Shown piece by piece: positions 1 through 9,289 of a DNA stretch of 64,000 bases (within the stretch, counting starts at the first letter, position 1; every line of letters begins with the position of its first letter). The DNA is from Arcobacter siniprincipis. Lineage in GTDB: Bacteria > Campylobacterota > Campylobacteria > Campylobacterales > Arcobacteraceae. The DNA lies in assembly GCF_048571125.1 (NCBI RefSeq), contig NZ_CP182343.1, positions 1,736,001 through 1,800,000 on the forward strand, given 5' to 3'. Position numbers and translations under genes: made by a program. The notes below the pieces were generated by a model. The model had not been told where the DNA came from, searched no databases, and saw only the letters and a program-made list of their open reading frames with translations.

Positions 1-2
1 GT

Positions 3-164
3 AGTTTAAATTCTTATGAAGTAGATAATATTGTACAGACTTTTGCAGAGAATTTAATTTTAATATATAAAAATGAAATTGATTTAGAATTAAGTAAAAA
101 AGTATACAAAGTTATTCAAGAACCTTTGAATTATGAAAAAATCATTAATATAAAAAAGAGTTAA
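3..164 (+). CDS. 3' end of an unidentified gene (partial)
   Basis: An open frame enters from the left edge and runs for 53 codons to a TAA that ends one base before the ATG of the following histidine kinase. The visible tail (…SYEVDNIVQTFAEN… ending NIKKS) is lysine- and isoleucine-rich and shows no motif I can assign. Its position directly upstream of a Cache-domain sensor kinase, with a single spacer base, implies a shared transcript, so it may be a partner such as a binding protein or another signalling component; that is inference only. The start lies outside the window. Confidence 0.6.
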   Translation, partial: SLNSYEVDNIVQTFAENLILIYKNEIDLELSKKVYKVIQEPLNYEKIINIKKS

Positions 165-165
165 G

Positions 166-2568
166 ATGAGTAAGGAGATTAAACTTCAAAAGATATTGTC
201 ATCACATTTTTTAAAATTTTCTTTGATTCCTATAATTATAGTTGAAGTTACTTTATTAATATTGTATTTTTCTATCAATCAATATATTTCGATAAAAAAT
301 ACTAATCTACTTTTAAATGAAGCCCAATTTCATAGTCATGAACTTTTAAAAAATGAAGCAAATTTTATAAATGATAAATTGTTAGAAGTTTCAAGGTTAG
401 CCCAAATATTGCAAAGAGAGCACGAAAAATTATTTCAAGATCCAAAAAAATTTATACTCCCAAATGGAGAACCTACTTTTGAAGTTGCTAGTAATGGAGT
501 TTATTACAAAACAAACCATATTGGTGCTAGTTTATATTATTCATCTAAAACAAAAATGACTAAAGAAACAAAATATAAAGCACTATTTACAGAATCTATG
601 GATACCTCTTTAGAAAGTATAGTTAATTTTAATCCTAATATTGTAGCAGCTTATTTTAATAGTTGGGATAATATGAATCGACTTTATCCTTTCATAAATA
701 AAGTTTATGAACAATATGGTAATCATATACAAATGGAAGATTATAATTTTTATTATCTTGCAGATAATAAGCACAATCCTAGTCATAAACCTGTATGGAC
801 AACTCCTTATTTAGATCCAGCAGGTAATGGTTGGATGTTATCATGTATAGTTCCAATTTATAAAAATGATTTTTTAGAAGGAGTTACAGGATTAGATATA
901 ACAATTGATAGTTTTGTTAAGAACATATTAAATAGAAAGCTATCATATAATGCAAACTTGTTTTTGATGGATGAAAATGCAATGATAATAGCTATGTCAG
1001 AAAAAATAGAAAAACCTGAAGAATTTAATATACTTAAAAGTAAAAGTCCTTTTGCTGAACACTTTAAAAATCTTATTAAAAGTAATTTGAATAGCTCTAC
1101 ATTAAATATTAAAGATAAAGAATACTTAACCTTAAAACAAGATATTAAAGAGACTAATTGGAAACTAATGATTTTAATAGATAAAGATGAAATATTTAGT
1201 TCTATTGTCTATTTACAAAATTTATCTAATAAAATCGGATATATAACTATCATCATATTAGTGTTCTTATATATTATTTTCTTCTATTTTCTAATTAATA
1301 AAATAAATAAATTTTCATACACAATAACTAAGCCTATAAAAAAATTGTCAAATCAAACTTCTCAAATAAAAACAACAAGTGCCAAAGTCAATTTAATTAG
1401 TACTAATATATTGGAGATACAACAACTAAACAATAACTTTGAAAGAATGATGAATGAGTTAAAGGAAAGAACAAATAAATTATATGAATCAAAAATACTT
1501 GCAGAAGAGTTAGCCAAATCAAAAGATGATTTTTTGGCAAATATGAGCCATGAACTAAAAACACCATTAAACTCAATAAATGTAATTAGTGATGTAATGA
1601 TGAGAAATAAAACAGAGAATTTAGATGAGAAACAAATCAAAAATATAGGAATAATAAATAAATGTGGGAAAGATTTATTATACTTAATAAATGATGTATT
1701 AGATATTTCAAAACTAGAAGCAGGGCAAATAATACTTAATAATGATACGATAAATATAAAAGATTTGATAATGAGTATTTATGATATGTTTTATCCACAG
1801 ACAAAAGCAAAAGAGATTGACTTTGTATTAAAAGTAGATGATAGTTTAGAGACAATGTATAGCGATGAAGATAGGATAAAACAGATAATAAAGAATTTAT
1901 TGAGTAATGCATTGAAGTTTACTGAAAGTGGTAAAATAAGTTTAATAGTAAAAGATGAAGATAAAGATATAAAAGTAATAGTAAAAGATGAAGGAATAGG
2001 AATACCAGAAGATAAATTAGAAAATATTTTTGATAGATTTAAACAAGTAGATGGAAGTACTACAAGGAAGTATGGAGGTACAGGATTAGGACTTGCTATA
2101 TGTAAGGAGTTAGCACATTTATTAAAAGGTGATATTACTGTTACTAGTGAACTTGGTAAAGGTTCTACTTTTGAGCTTATTATTTGCAAAAATATTGATT
2201 TAATCCAAGGTTTAGAAGTTTTAAGTTTAAGTACAGAGACTTCTAATTCAATAAAAGACACTTCTCCCAATGAAGAAATTTATATTCTAAATAGTAATCC
2301 AATTTTATTTTTTAAAATTATAAGTCAAATATCTCCAAAATATAATATAATTTATATTAAAGATTTAAAAGAGATTGATTTAAGTAAGGATACAAAAATA
2401 ATTTTGGAAGCATCTTCTTTAAAAGAAGAAGATATTATATATATAAAAGAGTATAAAATAAATAACTTAATTCTAATTACAGAAGGAAAGATAAATAAAG
2501 AGTTGGATGATTTAGTAATTTTGTCTATAGATAAATCGCTTGAAAATATTGATTACTCTTTAATTTAA
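166..2568 (+). CDS. membrane sensor histidine kinase with Cache domain and degenerate C-terminal receiver-like tail
   Basis: An 800-residue inner-membrane sensor kinase. Transmembrane segments lie at about residues 15–37 and 356–376, flanking a periplasmic region that reads like a double Cache sensor (a WTTPYLDPAGNGWMLS… stretch and a GVTGLDITID segment). A HAMP-like linker and coiled coil follow. The HisKA domain carries SHELKTPLN with phospho-acceptor His462, then an HATPase domain with N box NLLSNALKF, G1 box DEGIGIPED and G2 box GGTGLGLAI. After the ATPase about 115 residues remain; their alternating beta/alpha pattern suggests a receiver, but the acidic pocket and phospho-Asp are not recognisable. 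It is followed after 13 bases by a receiver–kinase gene, so the two probably form one signalling unit. The ligand is unknown. Confidence 0.9.
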   Translation: MSKEIKLQKILSSHFLKFSLIPIIIVEVTLLILYFSINQYISIKNTNLLLNEAQFHSHELLKNEANFINDKLLEVSRLAQILQREHEKLFQDPKKFILPNGEPTFEVASNGVYYKTNHIGASLYYSSKTKMTKETKYKALFTESMDTSLESIVNFNPNIVAAYFNSWDNMNRLYPFINKVYEQYGNHIQMEDYNFYYLADNKHNPSHKPVWTTPYLDPAGNGWMLSCIVPIYKNDFLEGVTGLDITIDSFVKNILNRKLSYNANLFLMDENAMIIAMSEKIEKPEEFNILKSKSPFAEHFKNLIKSNLNSSTLNIKDKEYLTLKQDIKETNWKLMILIDKDEIFSSIVYLQNLSNKIGYITIIILVFLYIIFFYFLINKINKFSYTITKPIKKLSNQTSQIKTTSAKVNLISTNILEIQQLNNNFERMMNELKERTNKLYESKILAEELAKSKDDFLANMSHELKTPLNSINVISDVMMRNKTENLDEKQIKNIGIINKCGKDLLYLINDVLDISKLEAGQIILNNDTINIKDLIMSIYDMFYPQTKAKEIDFVLKVDDSLETMYSDEDRIKQIIKNLLSNALKFTESGKISLIVKDEDKDIKVIVKDEGIGIPEDKLENIFDRFKQVDGSTTRKYGGTGLGLAICKELAHLLKGDITVTSELGKGSTFELIICKNIDLIQGLEVLSLSTETSNSIKDTSPNEEIYILNSNPILFFKIISQISPKYNIIYIKDLKEIDLSKDTKIILEASSLKEEDIIYIKEYKINNLILITEGKINKELDDLVILSIDKSLENIDYSLI

Positions 2569-2581
2569 ATAAAAGGAAAAC

Positions 2582-3694
2582 ATGATGGAAAAATTTAGTA
2601 TTCTTATATTAGATGATGTAGAAGAAAATATATATTCATTAAAACTTATGATAGAAGATAGCTTTGATACAGAAATTTATACTGCCTTAAATGCACAAGA
2701 TGCAATTTCAATACTTATGAATAACAAAGTAGATCTTATACTAAGTGATATTCAAATGCCTGATGTAGATGGATTCCAATTTGTTGATTACATAAAAAGT
2801 TTAGAAATAACAAAAGATATTCCAGTTATTTTTATTACAGGAATTTATGATAAAGACTCATATCAAAAAAAAGGTTATGATTTAGGAGTTATTGAATATA
2901 TTTCAAAACCAATTGATAATGATCTATTAACATCAAAGTTAAAAGTATTTATAAAGATATTTGAAGAAAAAAAGAGTTCAAAAGAAAAATTAGACCAAGC
3001 AAATAAACTTCTCGTTCATAATGCAAAAATGGCTAGTATGGGAGAAATGATTGGTGTTATATCACATCAATTAAAACAGCCTTTAAATATTATGTCTTTA
3101 TATTGTAATGATATAAAATATTCATATGATACAGATGATTTAGATAGAGAAACAATAGATAAATTTGACAAAGATACAAAACAACAAATTAAACATATGA
3201 CAAATACAATTGATAGTTTTCTAAACTTCTTTAACTCTGAAAAAAAACTTACTACAATTTCCATAAAAAAAGCAATTGTTACTTTTATTGACTTAATGAA
3301 AGCTCAAATTAGTAAAAGTGGTATAGACTTAAAAGTTGATATTGAAGATGCTTACATAGTAGGTGTAGAGATGGAACTAGCACAAGTTTTTATAAATATT
3401 ATCACTAATTCAATTCAAGCATATAATGAAAGAGAGATAGAAAATAGGCCTATTGAAATAAAAGTATACAAAGAAAATGACAAAGTTATTTTGACAATTG
3501 GCGACTTTGCAGGTGGAATTGATGAAAATAATATGGAAAAACTTTTTGATCCATATTTTACTACAAAAAGTGATGGAACAGGGATTGGTCTTTATATGGT
3601 TAAATTAGTAATAATAAATAGCTTTAAAGGTGAATTAAAAGTTGAGAATAGTGATAAAGGGCTTAAATTTATTATGACTTTCCCTTCAGCGTGA
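2582..3694 (+). CDS. receiver domain–histidine kinase (REC-HisKA-HATPase)
   Basis: A 370-residue soluble protein in which the receiver comes first: LILDDVEEN supplies the acidic pocket and Asp56 (LILSDIQMP) is the expected phosphorylation site, with the conserved Lys in YISKPID. The kinase half follows, with SHQLKQPLN containing His162, an N box (IITNSIQAY) and GTGIGLYMV as the ATP lid. There is no transmembrane segment. A receiver placed before a kinase suggests that phosphorylation by another kinase, plausibly the one encoded 13 bases upstream, controls this kinase. Start: two adjacent ATGs (2582, 2585); AAGGAAA just upstream fits either. No DNA-binding output domain is encoded here, so the downstream target is unknown. 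Confidence 0.88.
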   Translation: MMEKFSILILDDVEENIYSLKLMIEDSFDTEIYTALNAQDAISILMNNKVDLILSDIQMPDVDGFQFVDYIKSLEITKDIPVIFITGIYDKDSYQKKGYDLGVIEYISKPIDNDLLTSKLKVFIKIFEEKKSSKEKLDQANKLLVHNAKMASMGEMIGVISHQLKQPLNIMSLYCNDIKYSYDTDDLDRETIDKFDKDTKQQIKHMTNTIDSFLNFFNSEKKLTTISIKKAIVTFIDLMKAQISKSGIDLKVDIEDAYIVGVEMELAQVFINIITNSIQAYNEREIENRPIEIKVYKENDKVILTIGDFAGGIDENNMEKLFDPYFTTKSDGTGIGLYMVKLVIINSFKGELKVENSDKGLKFIMTFPSA

Positions 3695-3713
3695 GAGTAA
3701 GAATAAACTTACT

Positions 3714-4214
3714 CTATCTATAATCATTTTTATACTCAACATAATGAGCTGCATGTTTGATAAGCTTATCAACATCTTCTTTTGTTAACTCTTTAACTAC
3801 TTTTGCAGGGCTACCCATAATTAAACTTCTTGGAGGAAAAACTTTTCCAGAAGTTACAAGAGAATTAGCTCCAACTATACTTCCTTCACCAATAACAGCA
3901 TTATCTAAAATGGTTGCACTCATGCCAATTAGACAATTGTCTTCTATTTTACAACCATGAAGCATAACTTTATGACCAACTGTTACATTATCACCAATTA
4001 TTGTTTTACTATTTGTATCTGTATGAATACATGACAAATCTTGTATATTTGTATTTCTACCTATTTTTACTTCATTTACATCTGATCTTATAACACATTG
4101 AAACCAAACAGATGAATCTTCTCCAATTTCAATATTACCGATTAAATCAGCACTAGGAGCAATCCATGCACTAGAGGCAATTTTTGGATAAAACTCTTTA
4201 AATTTTAATATCAT
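3714..4214 (-). CDS. gamma-carbonic anhydrase-like hexapeptide-repeat protein
   Basis: A 166-residue left-handed beta-helix protein of the YrdA/PaaY type. Imperfect hexapeptide repeats run from about residue 15 to 140 (for example IGNIEIGEDSSVW, KIGRNTNIQD). The histidines that bind metal in the family are visible in CIHTDTN and VGHKVMLHGC. The family forms trimers; many members are built like gamma-carbonic anhydrases but their physiological substrate is often not known. It lies 63 bases downstream of the M14 carboxypeptidase gene on the same strand, so read-through from that operon is possible. Length is usual for the family. Confidence 0.88.
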   Translation of the reverse strand: MILKFKEFYPKIASSAWIAPSADLIGNIEIGEDSSVWFQCVIRSDVNEVKIGRNTNIQDLSCIHTDTNSKTIIGDNVTVGHKVMLHGCKIEDNCLIGMSATILDNAVIGEGSIVGANSLVTSGKVFPPRSLIMGSPAKVVKELTKEDVDKLIKHAAHYVEYKNDYR

Positions 4215-4277
4215 TTTAATATCCTGTAGATAAATTTGAAATATTATATCTACACAAATTAAAAGCTAAATAAATTT

Positions 4278-6866
4278 TTATTTAGCTTTATATTCTAAAA
4301 TAACTGGTTCTGAATAATTTGGAACATCATCATAAGTAAATATTGCATAATACTTATCAATATCAGTTGCACCAAAATCATCTAATGTATACTCATCAAC
4401 CCCAGCATAAAGTTTTTGTCCATCTTGTGCAGATAAAGGTTTTCTAAAAGGATTTTTAATAACTTTTGCTCCTACAAAATCTGAATCTTTTGGATTATTC
4501 CAAGAGACTTTTATCTTTCCATTTTCCATTGTTAATTGAGCATTTGTTACTTTTTCAACAGGAAATCTTCTTTTTGGTATATATTCAAGAATAAGTTTTG
4601 GACATAAAGTGCTATTATTACTTGCTTCCCATGAAACAGTTTTATCTTTTAATACTCTAAAGGCAGATGTTGGTTTTAATACAAAAGAGATGTCTGATTT
4701 AGTTTTTAATTTTTCGTTTAAAGTGATTTCAGAAAAAGAATCAAACATAAAGTATTGGGTTTGATTATTTTTAAGTTCAGTTGCACTTACATCATAACCA
4801 ATATTTTGAATAACTTCCCTAGATGTAATATTTCTATAACTTTTATTTATATCATCGTCTACAAACTCCAAATGGAACCTAATGTCATCTTTGATATAAA
4901 TCTTTGTAGAGTTTAATTCAAAATAAGCTTTAGTAATCATTGTATCATTATAAGGAGGAAGAGATGAAAGATTAAATTGAAAGGTAGAATATATTTTATT
5001 TCCATTTTCATCAAAACCTGGAGCAATAACATCTTCTAATACTTCATTCTTACTTACTGTATAAATAGACTTTGGAAACAAAGCTATACTTGTAGGTTCA
5101 ATAGTATAAGTTAATTCTAGTCTTGGTCTATATGTTAATCCAAAACCAAACTTTCCATACCCAATGTCCCATTGCATCATCTGTTTACTTCTCCCAACCC
5201 TTAACTCTTTTGGACCTTCAACTCTTAAGATAATAGTATCATCTTTTATAGATTTTTTTAAATCATCACACTCTAAACCTGATAAATGCCAATTTCTCCA
5301 AATACCTTGTGTAAGTTGATGAGACTCAGTAGGGCGACCAATATATCTGATTATCTCCATATTATTTACATCTTCAAAATTTGTAATATCACCCATTGTG
5401 TCTTGATTAACAAGTCCTACATTCCACTCACCATACTTTTCAATTGTAGTTGAAACTCTGTTTATAGGATATAGGTTAAATGAAGCTAATTTTATAAGTG
5501 CATTTTGAGGAAGTGATTTTACATTTATAGAAATAATAGCATATGAAATACCTTTGTTTTCATCAATTCCTACAAATAAAGAATTGACACCAAAATGTTT
5601 AGGATTATTGTTTAAATTCTCTGCTACATAACCAGTACCTTTTGCATTAGCATAATAAGTTCTACTATACTCATCATATTCAACTAATGTTCTAATCTTA
5701 ATTTGAGGATAAAAAGGTGACTTTTGATTTGTTTTTTTATTTACAACTCTAATGTTGTAATAATAATCTTTATTTGAAGCTAGATTTATATCGCTAAATT
5801 CTAAAGCTTGGGTTTTTGCAATTAAGTTAGAAGAGTTACAAAACTGTTTATCTTTTTGGCTTCTAAATATTTCAAAATAGATATTCTTATTTAATTGATA
5901 ATTCCATTTTAATGTTACATGATTTGAACCAATTTCACTAGCTTCAAAACTATCTACTCTTTTCATTAAAGATGCTTTATCATAATTATCTACTTCTTTT
6001 AAAGCATATATTAGTGCCGGAATATGTTCTCTTATATTTTCACTCATATCTTCCATATAATCACTAATATTTCTAGTTCCAACTTCCACAACTGAAGAGA
6101 GTATTCCTTGTGAATAATAAAATTCTCTTCCACTACCTGATATCAATTTTGCAGGTGGTTTACCTTGATGTATACCATATTCTCTCCCTGATATCTTTCT
6201 AATTTCTTCAGCCATATTTGCACATAAAGTATTCATATCAATTGTATCAATTGTATCTTCATGTCTAAAATCATGTGCGGGAAAGAAAACATTACCTTGA
6301 CTGTGATAATCTAAGGCAATAGTAATATTAGGGTGAGATAAAACAAAGTCTCTTAAACTTTGAGTCTCCGGTTCACTAAAAGGTTCAGGACCTCCATATA
6401 CATTTGAAGAGGTATTTGTAGATTTTACAAATCCAATAGGGAAGTTTCTATTTAAGTCAACTCCATATGTTCCATCTAAATTCTGTCTTCTATTCTTTCT
6501 CCAAAAAGAAAAATGCTTTCTTGAATATTCATAACCATCAGGATTGGCACAAGGTACCATATAAATAGTACTTTCATTTAAATATGTCTGTAAAGTCGGA
6601 TCGGTTTCCAAGTTTTTTAATATATAAGATGCAAACTCTATAGCTAACTCATGTCCAATCCACTCTCTAGCGTGAATTGTTCCTGTATAAAATAGGGCAG
6701 GTTTACTATTTGCAGTTTCAATATTTTTTGATATTGTTATTAAATTAATATCCCTTTTTTCCCAAGTTTGACCAATGGATTCTATTTTGAAATATTCTGG
6801 ATATTTTGCTTCTAATTCTTTAAAAATTGTTGTTGAAGCCTCGTATGATCTGTATAATCTTTTCAA
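4278..6866 (-). CDS. M14-family zinc carboxypeptidase with C-terminal beta-sandwich domains
   Basis: An 862-residue protein. The N-terminal ~290 residues are a complete M14 carboxypeptidase domain: zinc ligands His65 and Glu68 (THAREW… context), His188 (DYHSQG), substrate-binding NR at 139–140 (DLNRNF) and catalytic Glu261 (SSVVEVGTR). A fibronectin-III-like domain follows (about 300–395), then a long beta-rich region resembling DNRLRE/CBM-type modules (about 400–760) and a final FN3-like stretch. Secreted M14 enzymes normally begin with a signal and propeptide; this one starts almost at the catalytic fold and has no signal sequence, so its location is uncertain. It is the last gene of the ATP-grasp/peptidase operon, 4 bases after its neighbour, suggesting that it trims the product of the ligases. 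Confidence 0.88.
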   Translation of the reverse strand: MKRLYRSYEASTTIFKELEAKYPEYFKIESIGQTWEKRDINLITISKNIETANSKPALFYTGTIHAREWIGHELAIEFASYILKNLETDPTLQTYLNESTIYMVPCANPDGYEYSRKHFSFWRKNRRQNLDGTYGVDLNRNFPIGFVKSTNTSSNVYGGPEPFSEPETQSLRDFVLSHPNITIALDYHSQGNVFFPAHDFRHEDTIDTIDMNTLCANMAEEIRKISGREYGIHQGKPPAKLISGSGREFYYSQGILSSVVEVGTRNISDYMEDMSENIREHIPALIYALKEVDNYDKASLMKRVDSFEASEIGSNHVTLKWNYQLNKNIYFEIFRSQKDKQFCNSSNLIAKTQALEFSDINLASNKDYYYNIRVVNKKTNQKSPFYPQIKIRTLVEYDEYSRTYYANAKGTGYVAENLNNNPKHFGVNSLFVGIDENKGISYAIISINVKSLPQNALIKLASFNLYPINRVSTTIEKYGEWNVGLVNQDTMGDITNFEDVNNMEIIRYIGRPTESHQLTQGIWRNWHLSGLECDDLKKSIKDDTIILRVEGPKELRVGRSKQMMQWDIGYGKFGFGLTYRPRLELTYTIEPTSIALFPKSIYTVSKNEVLEDVIAPGFDENGNKIYSTFQFNLSSLPPYNDTMITKAYFELNSTKIYIKDDIRFHLEFVDDDINKSYRNITSREVIQNIGYDVSATELKNNQTQYFMFDSFSEITLNEKLKTKSDISFVLKPTSAFRVLKDKTVSWEASNNSTLCPKLILEYIPKRRFPVEKVTNAQLTMENGKIKVSWNNPKDSDFVGAKVIKNPFRKPLSAQDGQKLYAGVDEYTLDDFGATDIDKYYAIFTYDDVPNYSEPVILEYKAK

Positions 6867-6870
6867 AAAA

Positions 6871-8370
6871 TCATTCTCCTATTTTTAATCTAGACTTCAA
6901 TTGACTAAATTTATTTTTCCCAATACCTTCTAGCTCTTTTAATTCATTGATATCTTTTAAACTTGTCACTTTTTTTCTATAATCAAGAATAATTTTTGCA
7001 AGTTTTGGCCCAATTCCATTTATTTTTTTTAGAATCTCTATAGTAGCAGTATTAATATCTATTCTCATATCATCGATACTTTCATCCCAAGATTTTAACA
7101 TCTGAGAATCTATTGATTCTAATTCAAGTAAATCAGAACTATCAGTGATAATATTTTCTTCTAAATACTCTTTTATTTCTATAGCCAAATCCTCTTCCAT
7201 CCCATACAAAGACATTAAATCAGTTAAAGTAGCTTCATTTAAATTTATTCTTTTCTTTTCATATTCATCTTCAGTTTTTTTACTATTTTTAGATTGATTA
7301 GCATTTTTATCAGGTGCAATTGAATCTGGAACATCCCCATTATTACTTATTTCAGTCAAAGACATATCAAAATTATCTTTTGTATCATTTAGATAATATT
7401 CTCCATCAAAGCTTGGTTTATATTTACTAAATCCAATGTTTCTCATAGTTCGTAATAAAGAGGAATCAATTTTTCCTAATTCTTCCCATGAGAATAATGG
7501 AACATGAGGTTTTTTAAATCTTCCTTTTGAAAAATCCCACATCAAATATTGACAAATCCAATCTCTTATATAAGGAAATGCTGCAAATGCTGTCGCACAC
7601 TCTAAAATATATGCTTTTCCAGTTTTTGCACTAATTGCAATATCGCAAGCCCAGTATTCTGCTTTTGCAGCTTTACTTGCTTTTACAGCAAGTTCTAGAG
7701 CATTCATAGGAATATTTTCATAAGACATCGAACCTCCTTGTGAAGTATTTGTTATCCATTGATTTTTACCTGAATATCTCCAAAATGCACAAATTGGCTT
7801 ATGCCCAATAAGCATTACTCTTATATCTCCAGAATCCTTTAAATCAATAGCATTTTGAGTATAAATTGGGTTATATTTTTTTTCATCTAAAAGTTTTTTT
7901 GCATCTTTAAAACTATCTGCTTTATGGACAAAATAACCACCATAATTTGATGGGCCATAACTTCTTTTTATGATTTGAGGATAAGTTGCTTTATTTTTTA
8001 AATATTCATAACCTTCATCTTTATCATAAAAGATTTTTGTTTTAGGAATAGAAATTTTATACTTTTTACAAAAGAGGGTAACATTCTCTTTTGATCTATT
8101 TGAAAATTGTGTTTCAATTGAAGGTACAAATCTCAGATCAGGGAGTTCTTTTGATATTTGAACAAAAGTTTCATAAGCAGTTGCAGGAATATTACCAATT
8201 AATATCTTAATTTTTTTTCTTTTGATTTCTTTTATGAATCTTGCTTTATCATTTTTCCAATGATAAGTAACAGTTTCAATTTTATCAGGCCAGCCTTTAA
8301 AATTTGATTTATCAAAAAACCTCATTACATAATCAAGATATAATAATCCTATTTTTGGTAGCTTTTTCAT
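6871..8370 (-). CDS. ATP-grasp ligase fused to C-terminal helix-hairpin-helix repeats
   Basis: A 499-residue protein with two parts. Residues about 1–290 are an ATP-grasp fold of the RimK/glutathione-synthetase type: an ATP-binding Lys135 (IIKRSYGPSNYGG), the DIRVM strand, a glycine-rich QGGSMS turn, Asp243 and Glu257. Where relatives have a metal-binding E-x-N, this protein has ECA, so the Asn is missing. After a charged, Asn/Lys-rich linker (about 335–373), residues 374–430 and 437–497 form two ComEA-like helix-hairpin-helix units, the second with canonical NGIGPKLA and EGIGKNKF hairpins. Such units bind DNA or mediate protein contacts. Its start overlaps the end of the preceding ATP-grasp gene by 4 bases. 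I know of no named family with this architecture; the substrate is unknown. Confidence 0.85.
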   Translation of the reverse strand: MKKLPKIGLLYLDYVMRFFDKSNFKGWPDKIETVTYHWKNDKARFIKEIKRKKIKILIGNIPATAYETFVQISKELPDLRFVPSIETQFSNRSKENVTLFCKKYKISIPKTKIFYDKDEGYEYLKNKATYPQIIKRSYGPSNYGGYFVHKADSFKDAKKLLDEKKYNPIYTQNAIDLKDSGDIRVMLIGHKPICAFWRYSGKNQWITNTSQGGSMSYENIPMNALELAVKASKAAKAEYWACDIAISAKTGKAYILECATAFAAFPYIRDWICQYLMWDFSKGRFKKPHVPLFSWEELGKIDSSLLRTMRNIGFSKYKPSFDGEYYLNDTKDNFDMSLTEISNNGDVPDSIAPDKNANQSKNSKKTEDEYEKKRINLNEATLTDLMSLYGMEEDLAIEIKEYLEENIITDSSDLLELESIDSQMLKSWDESIDDMRIDINTATIEILKKINGIGPKLAKIILDYRKKVTSLKDINELKELEGIGKNKFSQLKSRLKIGE

Positions 8371-9278
8371 TTTTTATCCCCTTTTTTAGTTTTTCTATCA
8401 ATTAAATCTACAATCAAATCTATTTTTTTATCATTGAAATCTAACCCTAATTTTTCTTGTTCTGGTGTTGCAAAAGCAGGTATTCCATTTACTTCTAAAA
8501 CAACAAATTCTTCTTTTTTTCTATCATAAATTATATCAACACCTGCAATATCAAGTCCTGTAACTTTAGCTGCTTTTAGTGCCAAATTGATTACATCATC
8601 ATTTGCTTCCCTTAAAAATACACTTCCACCACTTGTGACATTTGTTCTCCAATCATTTCCACCTGCTTTTCTACCGTAACATCCTACAAATTGTCCATCA
8701 ACAATATCAATTCTATAATCAGTATTATCATATTCAATAAACTTTTCAACATAAAAGTATCTTAAATCCATTTGATTTAAAAAAGGAATAAGCATATCTA
8801 ATGTTTCTTCATTTTCTATTTTAGTAAGACCAACTCCACCCCAACCATCAGTTGGTTTATAGACCATTTTTGACCATTTCTTCATAATAGTATTTAAATG
8901 ATGAGTATCATCCCTATGACAAAGTTTATAATCTGCAGTTTTTACACCATTTGTTCTTAGCCAAAATGCTGTATGAAACTTATCTTCTGTTAGTTCAAAA
9001 GAATCATAATTATTAATCATAGGAATAACTCTATTTAAAGCTTTATACAAATACATTTGATATTGAGTTTGTTCTCCTGCATTATAAGAAAAAAACAAGT
9101 CAAGTTTATCTAATTTCATTTTATCATAAACAATATGACCATTTTTTGCAATAGCATTTCGTAAATTTAAATTAGGAATTGTTTCAATATTTCTCTCTTT
9201 TAATTTTTCTATCATTTTTGTTTCTATAACATCTCCACCACCATTTTGATAAAGCCACATACCTATTTTTCTATCCAT
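8367..9278 (-). CDS. RimK-type ATP-grasp ligase
   Basis: A 303-residue ATP-grasp enzyme that should join a carboxylate to an amine through an acyl-phosphate. Visible features are ATP-binding Lys141 followed by the glycine loop DGWGGVG, an EKFIEYDNTDYRID strand, a TSGGSV turn, Asp248 and the metal-binding pair Glu262/Asn264 in VLEVNGIPAF, so the active site looks intact. The closest families by motif are RimK, LysX and CofF/MptN, which add glutamate or related amino acids to protein tails or small molecules. The N-terminal ~95 residues form the pre-ATP-grasp domain. The gene is second in the operon, 11 bases after the M20 peptidase and overlapping the next ATP-grasp by 4 bases. Which acid and amine it joins cannot be told. 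Confidence 0.88.
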   Translation of the reverse strand: MDRKIGMWLYQNGGGDVIETKMIEKLKERNIETIPNLNLRNAIAKNGHIVYDKMKLDKLDLFFSYNAGEQTQYQMYLYKALNRVIPMINNYDSFELTEDKFHTAFWLRTNGVKTADYKLCHRDDTHHLNTIMKKWSKMVYKPTDGWGGVGLTKIENEETLDMLIPFLNQMDLRYFYVEKFIEYDNTDYRIDIVDGQFVGCYGRKAGGNDWRTNVTSGGSVFLREANDDVINLALKAAKVTGLDIAGVDIIYDRKKEEFVVLEVNGIPAFATPEQEKLGLDFNDKKIDLIVDLIDRKTKKGDKK

Positions 9279-9289
9279 AATAATTCCTT

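Noticed and set aside
1791..2270. Long open frame opposite the kinase ATPase domain
   Set aside because: Serine/leucine-rich antisense shadow of a clear HATPase domain; codon pattern belongs to the plus-strand gene. The same holds for other antisense frames in the window.
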